From contig CM057339.1 of assembly GCA_030015575.1 (NCBI GenBank), positions 774,086,809 through 774,150,808 on the forward strand: a stretch of DNA of 64,000 bases, read 5' to 3'. Shown in pieces: positions 12,266 through 22,572 of the stretch (its first letter is position 1; each line of letters starts with the position of its first letter). The DNA comes from Agapanthus africanus (taxonomy: Eukaryota > Streptophyta > Magnoliopsida > Asparagales > Amaryllidaceae). The notes under the pieces are model-generated. The model had not been told where the DNA came from. It was given only the letters and a program-made list of their open reading frames with translations, and ran no database searches. The position numbers and the translations under genes are program-made.

Positions 12266-12907
12266 AAAGTATGAGGAACCATTCCTGATATGTGTAGACA
12301 TAGAACCATATACATCACTATGTATCAGTCTCAAGAGTTCAGTGGCTCTTTCTCCGTATCCAGTAAACCGAGTTTTGGTCATCTTACCTTTGAGACATGA
12401 CTCACAAGTTTCATAAGATGTAAATTTGAATGGATTCAAATATTCATCTTTATGCAACTTAGCTAGCCTTGTCGCATTGATATGACCTAGTCTATAGTGC
12501 CATAAGAAGGATTTGTTCATTTCTGAACTTTTCCTCTTATGTGTGTTCTCTATGTTAAGAACTATGGTTTGATTCAGAATGTATATACCATTACATAATG
12601 TACCAAATCCAATCAACACTTGATTTAGGAAAATGTTCATACCATTATCCTCTAATGCAAAGTTATATCCTTCTTTAGCTAATAAAGAGACTGATATAAT
12701 ATTGCATATCAGGTTCGGTATGTAATAACAGTCGTTCAGAATTATTGTATTACCACTTGGTAATACTAGGTGATATTCGCCAACTGCTTTGGCTGCAATA
12801 AGAGCACCATTCCCCACTCTTACAGACTTATCACCCTCTCCCGGTTCTCTACCTCTCTTTAGCCCATGTAACAAATTACATATGTGGGATCCTGATCCGG
12901 TATCTAA
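12266..12907 (-). pseudogene. Copia A protease end, GAG-pre-integrase and integrase N-terminus
   Basis: An open minus-strand frame of about 210 codons. Its start has the aspartic protease motif VLDTGSGSHIC (near 12870-12905). Then come VRVGNGA and GEYHLVLPSGNTIILNDCYY, the pre-integrase zinc region SFLWHYRLGHINATRLAKL (H-x3-H type) with YETCESCLKGKMTK (C-x2-C), and the first integrase aspartate in LLRLIHSDVYG. The frame ends by running into the LTR of B at 12265. A stop at 12908-12910 separates it from the N-terminal segment. Confidence 0.88.
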
Positions 12908-12910
12908 TAC

Positions 12911-13198
12911 CTAGGACGTAAAGCAGACTGAGAAACAGTACTTGGTTACGAACACACCCGAAGAAGATGCATCAGCATGCTCATTCCTCGTTCGGGTCGC
13001 GTGGGTATCCGGGTATTCCCTTATTCTTTGCTCGGTCTTATGACCATCATAAGGTAGAGCGGAACCAACGTTCGCCAGCTCAGTATAATAAGCGGGTTCG
13101 GTCAATACATCAATATTATTATCTTGATTAAGGCGTGTCATAGTCGCTACCTGGAGAGAGAGAGAGAGAAGAAAACACTTTAGCGTATGCTCTTGCAA
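12911..13198 (-). pseudogene. Copia A N-terminal segment before protease
   Basis: A 95-aa minus-strand frame with MTRLNQDNNIDVLTEPAYYT and DASSSGVFVTKYCFSV, leading straight into the protease after one stop. In a normal copia polyprotein about 250-300 residues of gag with a CCHC knuckle precede the protease; here only this short segment does, and I recognise no gag domain in it. Confidence 0.65.
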
Positions 13199-15817
13199 GA
13201 TTAGATTGGTTATTATCTTATCTAATCAGGATGGCTCCCACTGTTTTTATTAAATCTTCCTTCAAATCCTAAAAGGTAAGACTAGCCGGGATTAATTACA
13301 CCCTACAAGTTCGCTAATCGGTCAGCCGGGCAGGTATTGGTACTCCGAGGGAGTCTCCCCGTGCTTTCGCATGAAACTAATTAAATAACCTCATTTCCGC
13401 AGGGGCATAACCCCGTTAACACCTTTCTTTGACACCTACTAGATCGGATAATTGTAAAGTGGAAAACTCTTCCAGGAGTAACTCTTACTCACAGTGGGTA
13501 TCAGGATCCAACTATCATATAGAAGGTATGCAATCTCATTGTAAATTTCAACACTTGAAATTCCCGATAATTGTTTTTACCCCTAATGTCCTATGACCTT
13601 GACGAAGGCCAACAAACCATAAGGCGCTAGTTAAGTTCAACTCGTTTATTTCTTGATTGAATTAAACCCACCCGCATGACCCTTGACGAAGGCCAACAAA
13701 GTCGCATGACTACCCTAATCCAATCGCATCAAATGCTGCAGATAAGCACTAATCAGCTACCGCACACTACGCCTTGACGAAGGCCAACAAACGTAGCACA
13801 AATACTAAATAGCACTTATCTGAAATGACGGAGGGCTACGTTGGTTTTTAAGAAAACCTTTTTCATAATGAACTTGATATCATTGTAGAATCGAGTGATT
13901 TGAAAAGGAGTGGTTTAAGCTCCGCTTTTAAAATCAAGTGTTTTTCAAAATAAACCGAGTAGGTTGTAGTATTTGCTAGCTTTTGCTAAAGAGGTCACTC
14001 CCGGTGAAGGGATCTAGGCTCTTTCCTCATCGAATGAGGTGCTGGATATTCATAAAAGAATACCGCTATGCAAAGAAAGACCTAGAGCTACCTTTTTGAA
14101 AATTTTGATTATACAAAATTTTTAGGTTTCTTTCTATTTTATTAATCTCATTAATGACGTCTCATCATTTATGTTTCCTAAACATCACAGAAGAAACGAA
14201 AATAGAACGCACGCTTATGCCATTCGCATTCGCCACGAGGCCCCATCATGCACCGTTAGGTTACTTAACTAACGGCAAAGCGGGGGCTGGACCAGCGCGG
14301 GTGCAAAACATAATCAACGTTTATTATATATCATATATATAATATAAAGCATTCGTGTCTCGCAGTTATATGATCTCATCATAGAATATTGCAGCAGAAG
14401 ATAACATATGAAACATTGAATATACTAAGAGGTCCGTGTTTTTAAATTAATCCAGTAAAAAAACATGGATTCCACGGTCGTGATGAATAGCCAAACCCAC
14501 ATCCCTAGACCTCTACGAGAGCGACAAGCAACCCTACCAATTCTAGAGTTAGGAGACCCGGTCTCGACTACTCGAGATGGTCTCCCACTGGACTCTAGAA
14601 CCCAGTTACTTGTGCCCCCTCCTTGGGTCTATCCTAATGCGGAAAAGTAAATAATATACATCAATGGTGACATCATCCTTAACCCGGAAGTGTCCCAATA
14701 AAAGAATATTACATACAATTTTTACATAAATGAAAATGAAAAACACTCATCTCATGCAAAACCCCCTGACTATTCAAACACGACGATCCAATATAACATA
14801 TAACAGCAACACATAAACATCGCATGTCATCAACGTAAGTAAATATGCATTTCCTGATTGTCGTTGATGTATAGCAACAAAATCGGCGATACACCATATA
14901 TTACACTTACGGTCGCAGAAAAGAAATGAAAACTACAATAATTAGAATTCGCAACATCCTTAGACATCATAAACCCGGAATATCTCATATTTCGGATTGC
15001 ATGCCTAACACTATAAACCTCGTATTTTAGTCTCGAATTGAAAACACTTTTCAATAACCAGTCGGGTAATTCAACAAGATTCCCAACAAATGATCGAATG
15101 CTCATCGGAAACTTTAGTAGATGGCCGCACCCCCGATGCCGTCGACAAAGTGCACTTAGACGGAACACCGCGGCCGCGAGCACCCGAGTTGATGCTTTTG
15201 GCAACGGGGTTCTCCTATGGTCACTTGGTCGGGGCTATGGGGCATGGCTATCTAGTAGAGTTACCCAGTGAGTGTTCCCGTACTATACGAGATTGCGACG
15301 GAGTTTTAATCCGAATCGAAACTCCGTAGCAATCTATCAAAAGAGACTAAATTGCTAGATTTACAAAACACTAATTAGTTTTCACAAAACTAATTATTGT
15401 GGATTCCAAATATTGTATCATGGATCAATAAAATCTAGACATGTTAAACATTTCGATCGAATTATCAAATACCCACAAATCCCAGAGACCGCAACAACTC
15501 GAGCATCAATAAAAATACCCAGAAAGTGCCAAATATCAGTATGGAGCAGCACAAGAAGAAAAAGTCCTCAACTCACCAATACTGCCGCGCAACCGCGGCT
15601 AAACCTTCGGTTAGGCCGCGGTTCCACGGCCAATTGGTAGAGTTGGGCCCTCAAAATTCTTGGGGCTCCATTATGTACCCTGCATGATTTTCTGAAAATT
15701 TTTAATCTTAAAAATTCCAACTTTTGAATTTTTTTCCAGAAACTAGGATTTTGACGGGTTTCTAAGTTCGATCGAACACTTTAACGTCGTCTAGGCCACG
15801 CCTAATACTCTAGCTTG
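13199..15817 (-). other. Copia A long leader without recognisable gag
   Basis: About 2.6 kb of non-coding leader, co-linear with that of B. It has the three-fold CCTTGACGAAGGCCAACAAA motif (13597, 13681, 13771; the third enclosed by CTACG 13767 and CGTAG 13792), one copy of the TCACTCCCGGTGA module (13983-14081, with perfect CCTCAT/ATGAGG arms), and the GC-rich double palindrome (15583-15632). I see no gene. Confidence 0.7.
15583..15632 (-). repeat. GC-rich double palindrome in copia A leader
   Basis: GCCGCGCAACCGCGGC faces GGCCGCGGTTCCACGGCC, about 190 bp from the primer site. The outer stem has decayed slightly, as expected for the older element. The plus-strand right flank (AATTGGTAGAGTTGGGCC) also resembles the flank of the copy at 47630, so homology exceeds the palindrome itself. 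Confidence 0.75.
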
Positions 15818-15829
15818 TCTCTGATACCA
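15818..15829 (-). other. Copia A primer-binding site (tRNA-Met)
   Basis: Minus-strand TGGTATCAGAGA lies directly beside the LTR end at 15830. It differs at the last base from the TGGTATCAGAGC of B, C and D. Confidence 0.88.
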
Positions 15830-16580
15830 TGAAAGTATGCCTTAGCACCACTACTATGTTTTAAGAAGCATCAAGTATATAATTTTAAAAAATCTTGTGT
15901 GCTAATGCATGTTATCCTAGAATTGAACTAGTGAATTAGGGTTTGTAAGCAAGCAAACAAACTTTACACTAAGTGAAAAGGGAATACAACCTTTGTAGAC
16001 CGGTCCTTCACTTCTAAAGCTCCAAGTAGTAGTCCCTAGAACTCTTCGTAGGCTCCACTTGGCGAAAGAAATGAGCTTGCTTAAGGATCTTCGAGGCCGA
16101 AGATGGTCCACCTTGAAATATCACTAACTCAAGCTACCTCTTCACTAATTAAGAAATTAGTGAAGCAAATAGCCTACACTAATGGGCTAGATGAGAGTAG
16201 GTTAATAAAGTAGGAATTTTACTCACTTAAGAATTTTATTTCTCTTTATCTTTTTCTCTCTAGAATTTTCAAGAGGAGAGAGAAGATGAACTCATGAAGA
16301 ATTATCAAGAACCATGGGTGAAAAAATATCTCCAATATATAATGTAAAGAGTTAACCATGGGTTAAGGATAATGGTTAGGTTATAAAATATCTCAAGTAA
16401 AACAAAATTAGTGGAATGAGTCATGGCTTCTACATGCTTCTACAAGCATCCAAGCCATGCTCATTTTCTACTTAATTTTGGATTTACTTTAAATAATGAA
16501 ACCTAACATTATTCTTGGCTTGGTGTAAGTCTCATACACCCATGTCCTATTTATCATCCACCATAATACAATAATGTGTG

Positions 16581-16617
<37 letters not shown>

Positions 16618-17722
16618 ATAATTATATATATCAACATATATATAAATATAAAAGAAGAAATTCTTTAGTGAGTTAATATTAGTTAATATATATTTATATA
16701 TATATATATATATATAATTATTAAATCAATACTTGATTCAATAATCCGGTTATATCATATATAATCGACTAATATCTTTTATATATATATATATATATCA
16801 ATTTATCGAATCAACATATGATTCAATAACCCGGTTATATCACATATAACCGACCGATATAATATATCGCGAGATTAGAATACGGTATCACATACTCATA
16901 TTTAATCAAGGTCCCGCATATATCATATATTTGCTCTACTTCATTTCACTTGAGCTAGGAAAGCTCTATGTGGGACTCTAAAAACTCGTCAGTATGCCAG
17001 CAGTAGGTAATGATCTCATCAATTACCCACAAGCCGTCAGCGGTACTAGATGGACGTAACGGCTACCCAGGTATTGAGCGAATAGAAAATCAACAAGCAA
17101 ACTTGTCCAAACTCCCATGAAGCCTATAAGTAACACTACCATACAGTCCGGTCTCTTTGTATGATATGTCGCATATCGAGTCTGTGGGTGGATATGTCAG
17201 ACCGCAGTAACTTGATAAGTCATGCCGATGTGTGTCTCATAATGGTTTGAGAAACTACTGATAACACTTACCAGTAAATCTCATCATCAGCCCTTACCAG
17301 GGACTTCCTGTTATAGCCAATCTAGCATAGCGCAATATCAACTCCCAATACCGGGAGAGACGAAACCCCTCCTATCGCTCACTGCCTCCATGTGACTCAG
17401 GACTGTACCCAAAATCTACCTGTTTGCACGACTCCTTTGAGCCGTGGTAGGGAGGAAATCAAAGCACAGTGGGAACCACACAAGACAATATGATGATCTC
17501 GGATTTACAGACCAACCTGTACAAGTGTCACCAGAAAACTGCTATCTGACGATAGGTATAGTACCATCTAGGAGTTCTCGGCGAGTCCTGTTTGGTGTAC
17601 CCATTCTCTAATGAGAACCAGTGTACAATCTCTAATGTCAAACACCAATGGCTATAGGATCAACCATCGCCCCATACAGGGTCAAGAAACGTACACTCTA
17701 GTCTACTCTGGAATATCGATGC
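15830..17722 (-). repeat. Copia A 5' LTR, truncated
   Basis: Starts TGAAAGTATGCC on the plus strand and shares long blocks with the LTR of B (for example 17330-17400 against 3610-3680). It holds several TA microsatellites and stops at 17722, inside the block that in B continues for about another 300 bp. The break coincides exactly with the terminus of a Tat LTR, so this is an insertion point and not decay. Confidence 0.88.
16579..16614. repeat. TA microsatellite in copia A LTR
   Basis: About 18 TA units in a row. Shorter TA tracts at about 16693-16714 and 16779-16798 lie in the same AT-rich part of the LTR. Confidence 0.9.
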
Positions 17723-18257
17723 TGTTTACTGCCGAAAGCAGAGATGAACCGGGATGGATCGTCTTGCCTGAATTTAGGGGCAGATGCTCGTTGGATTTAT
17801 CCGTCCACCTCTCCGAAGCTGCCAAGTTGATTTATGGCACCATATATCGGAGGTTTGGACGGATGCGGCCGTTGTAGTGTGACTTCGTCAAATTCCCCCT
17901 CGTTTTTCGAGGGGTTTTTGATTGTGGGGACGCTCTCCCCTGCAGGCGCAAGCCCTTGCAGTTAATTACATTATCGCATCGCGATAACCACTTTCTCCTG
18001 CTCCGAAAGTTCACTTCGTGTCGTTTGTGTTTTTTTATTTGTTTAGGTTGCATGTGGATTGTATACGGAGACTAATTTATATTGTCGCCCGTAGGGCATG
18101 GATTAGTCCAAATCCGTATTTCTTAGATTTGGATTTTTTTTATTTAAGGATCGTTAATCTATTTTGAGATTAAGATCGAATTAAACGTATGTAAGCATTT
18201 GGGGCTCACTTAGTTTTTTGTTAAGGATACGTTAGTCCAATTTGAGACTAAGATCTA
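17723..18257 (-). repeat. Tat-family LTR, inverted, 3' part
   Basis: Begins TGTTTACTGCC, the reverse complement of the ...GGCGGTAAACA end of the forward Tat LTR at 53150, and matches the reverse complement of 52650-53150 at roughly 80-85% by eye. Shared landmarks are CCTGCAGGCGCAAGCCC-type bases at 17939-17957 and the CCCCTCG/CGAGGGG arms at 17900-17920. The flank GATGC (17718-17722) would be its left target duplication. It breaks at 18257 inside the duplicated ATCTA and resumes at 49941. Confidence 0.88.
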
Positions 18258-20075
18258 TGTTGGGAATTCACCCGCGCGCGCAAACGCGTATGTTTTGAAA
18301 TGGATATGACTTTTAAGGAAACGGAATGCGCACGCGAGATCGTTCTCGTTTTAAATATTTATAAACCGCAAGTGCACGGCGCATTGTAGCAAGCTGGCAA
18401 GTACGGGTCGATCCGCAGAGAATTGTGTATTGGGTCTTGTTGTTTAAGGTTCAACAAATTAACGAATTGGGTTGGTTGTCACAAAAAAATAGAAAATACG
18501 ATAAAAGGAAAACAAGCAAATAGGTTAAGGAAGAAGTTGGCCGTGGCTTTGGTTCGGAAGATCGAATCGCGACGATTCCTTCGACGCTCCCTTGATCATG
18601 AGTTGTCCGTTCTTGCGTCAATCCCAGCACGAAGCATGAATCGTCAAAGCGGTTGCGAAGCACGAATCATTAAGTTGCCGATATTTGCCGCAAAACACGA
18701 AACGAGTCCGTTTGTTCACTTACCGTTTGTATGTCCAAGTTTGGGGTATCAACACTAAACACAAGGGTTAGCAAGTATACCACAACATCAAAAATACAAA
18801 GTAGTGAGTAAGAGCAAATGATTTCAGTGTTAAGTGTGCTAAGAGTTTATGATGGTGTATGGTATATGAAACCAAAAGATTTGTCAAGTCAATTAATCAC
18901 AAAATACCACATCCAAGCTTAGCAAACTTAACACCAAATCGATTATAACCTTAGGCTTGCAAGAAGGGTTTATGGGGAGAATATGGTATGTGATGAGGTT
19001 ACAAAGTAACTATTGAATCAACATACCATATAAACCCATCCAAGTTACATAACTAAGTTTATAATCAAAATTAAGCACATTAAACATTAAAAAGAGGAGG
19101 AGAAGGCAAAGCCTTTCATCTCACTTCCTCACCAATACCACAACCAAAGAAAGATAAGTTAAGCATGATAAAGAAAAGCAAATAAGGAAAAGAAAGCAAG
19201 TATAAAAGAAACAATAATATTATTAACACTTGATGAAGAGTTACATGATTTTGGTAACTTATTCAACCTCCATAATGAAGCTCTCCAAAGAAAGCTTCAA
19301 GAGGGAAGAAGAAGAAGAAACCAAGTGATAGCCCACTCAACACTCAAGCCTAAACCAAAAAGAAAACAAAACAACAAAATGTATACAAGTATATGAGAGA
19401 ATGAGAGAGAGCCCTGCCCTTGCTCACTGGTCTGCTTTTATAGGCACAAAAGAAAAAAATAATAAGCATTAAAAATAAGGTGACGTGGCAGGAAGGGAGG
19501 GACCACAGAAGTTTGGTGCACATTGGGGCAAGGGGGGCCGGCCTGCTCGGTTTTAGTGAGGGTGTGGCCGGTTGAAATCCGAGCTTATGGTCTCGTATTG
19601 ATGTGGTGGGTTTGTGTCTACTCCAACATCATCCTGGTGCAGTTTGATTTGTCTATAATAACCTGGTTTGCATGCAGAGATGTGGAGGGAACTTGAAGCA
19701 ATGCATCACATCGAAACTTTATGCATTTATTAGCCATGTCCCCCCATGTGCCCACTTCATCATGGCTTGTGTGCCATGGGCAGCCCCACCTAGGTCCAAG
19801 AACCAAAGAGCTATGTGCACACTTGTGTTGTGTTGGACCAAAAATGTGTACACATGATTATTTCCTAAAGAACTCTTTGGATATCGGTCGGTTTCCTGTT
19901 CTGTTTGCAGTGTCGGCTCCCAAATGGTGTATCCGTGATTTTGAATCTGTTTCCAGTGTTTTATCACGAACACCTGTAATATGTAATTACCGAGCAGACA
20001 CTGGTTAAAAGTACCGATAAATAACAAAATAGATCATGAATGAGGGTATTAAAATGCAGTTTTCTGTGATGAACA
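18258..20075 (-). repeat. LARD LTR1
   Basis: Runs from TGTTGGGAATTC to GTGATGAACA, 1818 bp. A minus-strand TATA box, CCTATAAAAG (19435-19444), lies about 640 bp inside the sense start, giving U3 to its right and R-U5 to its left. The left part has a CG-rich run (CCGCGCGCGC at 18270) and purine-rich GAAGAAGAAGAAG near 19310. The open frames inside recur in LTR2 and LTR3 with substitutions that do not respect a frame, so they are not genes. Confidence 0.93.
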
Positions 20076-20546
20076 AATACCCCCAAACTTATCTTTTGCT
20101 CGTCCCAAGCAAAACAAAAAATCCTAGCGTCTCTTTCGCAGGGAACGTGATTGCACTGAGCATGTACAACAAGCCGTTAAATCTCTAGGTGCCCCTAATA
20201 GGAGGAATGCTGTCTCCTGAGGGTTTTCAATGGATTACACCCACAAAATCCAGTCATATTAGCGTTGTGGAGAAACTGTTGACTCTAATCTTAATGTTAG
20301 AGATCAAAGTTAGAAGTTCTATTACCCAAGTCAGAAACGTTAAACCCTATTTTTCACTTCTCGCAATTTGTTTAACATAAGCTCATATGCGTCTTTACGT
20401 GATTGTGCGGATAGTGTCCATAATGTTTTAAGAACTTTGATTAGGGTCATCATGTCATAATTACAGACCAGGATAAACTTCTGAAGGATCACACGAGTTT
20501 TAAAAGGAGTTAAGATTTTCTCAAGTTTTATTCTCCAGTTAGGTTT
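20076..20546 (-). other. LARD internal region 1, part next to LTR1
   Basis: Contains the polypurine tract (plus AATACCCCCAAACTT, 20076-20090) and a hairpin partner pair TTTTGCT/AAGCAAAA (20093-20115). Then comes non-coding sequence matching 44298-44768. Copia C interrupts it at 20547 with duplication GGTTT (20542-20546). I see no gene. Confidence 0.85.
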
Positions 20547-22572
20547 TGTAGGACTACGGTAGCGCCCCGGCCGTCTTTCCTCGGCCAAAATGCGGAAACG
20601 AAAATTTTCTTAACTTTAAACCGGCACTACCGCATCCTAAAAACCCGGATCGAAACCATTAACCTAATACTTAGCAAACTAGAGAAGGGATAGAATGCTA
20701 TACCGAGCGATCCGTGTCCTTCGGTCTTCGGCCTCCGTCCCGATCTCCTCGCGGAATCTCCGGTCATCACCTCCTCGTCGGAAAGGGCACCACATCGAGA
20801 AGTCTTTTTACGGGCTCCCGCTTCATCCGAAGCAACTCGGGCGTGAAGTGTGCTAGCCGACGCGTCCAAGGTGTTGTAGAGAATGTTTGTGATCACTTTA
20901 TCACTTGCATCCATGGCTTTGGATGGAGGTTAAGGATGATGCCATTGATGGAAGCAATGAGCTAGAGAAGAAGGAGGAAGAAGAAGGAGTTTCATCTTCT
21001 TTTCCTTTTGTTGTAAGTATGATAGAATGAGAGAGTGAGGAAAATAATATGAGAGTTAACAATAACCCCATGGCAGCCCCCCTCTCTCTCTTCCTCTCAT
21101 ATCATCACAAATCAATCCATTAATGTGACACATTTGCTAAAAAAGAGACCATGACTCATGATACAAGTCCATATCACATTAATGCATTGTCATGATGAAA
21201 ATCTAGCTCATTATTTCCTTAAGCAAACATTAATCCAAATGTTTGCCATAACAAAGAAAATCCGGCAACATCTAAAGTAAACTCGTGACGGATCACGAGG
21301 ATACCCCTCACCTGTATATACATACCTGCATCCACATTCTGAATGAATGCGAATGTGATGAGACTAAAGTAATCCAACAAATCTAATACTACGATCCGGC
21401 TTAAACCAAAGCCCACTAGTATGATCCGTCCGATCATGATCCGTGCAATACCGCACGTATATGATCGGACCCTGCCATATATCATACGGCCTCTACAACG
21501 TTTTGCCCGAAACTTGAGAAACTGTCTGTGGGGGACTCTAAAGACCCGTCAATACTTTGGTTGTGGATTTAACCACTAGCACGTCAGAGGTATTAGCCAT
21601 ACGTAACGGGCTACCAGGTATTGACCAAAAGGGACGTCTGCGAGCGAACTCATGCTGACACCCTACTGAGCCTGTCAGTGACAATATCCGTACAGTCCGG
21701 TCCGTTCGTCTATAAGCATCGCATGGCGGGCCTAGGGGGTTGGTAAAAGTCAGACCCCCAAAAGCGGTACAAGTTGTGTCGGAGTGTAGCCCAGAACACC
21801 CTGAGATACTACTGGAATACCTACCAGTAAATCTCCCGCCTCGGCCGTGGGCTTTGTGTAATGGCTCTCCTTGACATAGCGCGACCTCACCCCCAATACC
21901 GGGAGAGAGGAAACCCCTGCCAATCCGCTCACTACCTCCATGTGGCTCGGGACTGTACCCAACTAAAAGCTGTTTGCACGACTCCTTTGAGCCGTGGTAG
22001 GGTAGTAATCAAAGTACAGTGGGAACTCACACGAGACAAATGACGATCTCAGGTCGATGAACTAACCTGTACACATGTCACCAGGGAACTGCTATCTGAC
22101 GTCAGGTATAATACCAATTAGCATGTTCCCGGCAAGTCCTGTCCGGTGTACTCATAACCCAATGAGCACCTGTATACATCTTAGGTGAACCAACTGACAC
22201 CAGTGGCTTGTGAGACCGGCCACCGCCCCTCGTCGGGGTCTCGACTGTATACACTAGTCTATTCTGGAGTATCGATGCCCTGTCTCGAAACTCCCACGAC
22301 TAGGGACCATTTAAGGATGCGCTTATAGACCCCAGCTCCCACGTATATGATCGCCATCATACTGCTGGCAGTCAAGCAAGAATCCTAAGGGCTCTATCAA
22401 CGCGCAATAGTGACCTGTAAGGTCACCTGAAACAGTACACGATGATAAAGATAAACCAGATAGCATACTATCATCTTGAGTAAGACTGTTCTAACGGTAT
22501 ATGTCCTCTCTCAATCATTGCAATCACGTGCCTGTGATCCAATAATTGACTCTGAGGGCACTATCTCCAACA
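20547..22572 (-). repeat. Copia C 3' LTR
   Basis: Plus-strand ends are TGTAGGACTACGG and ATCTCCAACA. A hairpin with arms CGTGC/GCACG lies near 21450-21466. It shares its sense 5' two thirds with the D LTR, but the plus-strand left end (sense U5) diverges from D. Confidence 0.95.

Larger units (their letters stand above)
1..17722 (-). mobile_element. Copia element A (Angela-like), partial, carries nested element B
   Basis: This is a Ty1/copia LTR retrotransposon read on the minus strand. Going leftward from its 5' LTR (15830-17722) come the primer site, a long leader, protease, integrase, RT and RNase H; the 3' LTR lies left of the window. Element B (2276-12265) interrupts the integrase, and the reading resumes exactly on both sides of B. 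The RT and RNase H motifs resemble the plant Angela/BARE group, which is family knowledge, not a search. The 5' LTR is cut at 17723 by a Tat LTR, so it lacks roughly the first 300 bp compared with B. It is the oldest layer seen in the left third. Confidence 0.9.

Noticed and set aside
16579..16800. TA-rich tract as a centromeric or origin-like element
   Set aside because: It is a set of plain microsatellites within a copia LTR, with no other supporting signal.
17723..18257. Calling this a complete solo LTR
   Set aside because: Only about 535 bp are here. It continues at 49941 after the LARD, and its other end and duplication could not be found.
19618..20027. Overlapping ORFs of 60-100 codons at 19618-20027, 43897-44249 and 49537-49889
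   Set aside because: These are LTR1-3 of the LARD. The frames differ by substitutions that ignore codon position and have no homology I recognise.
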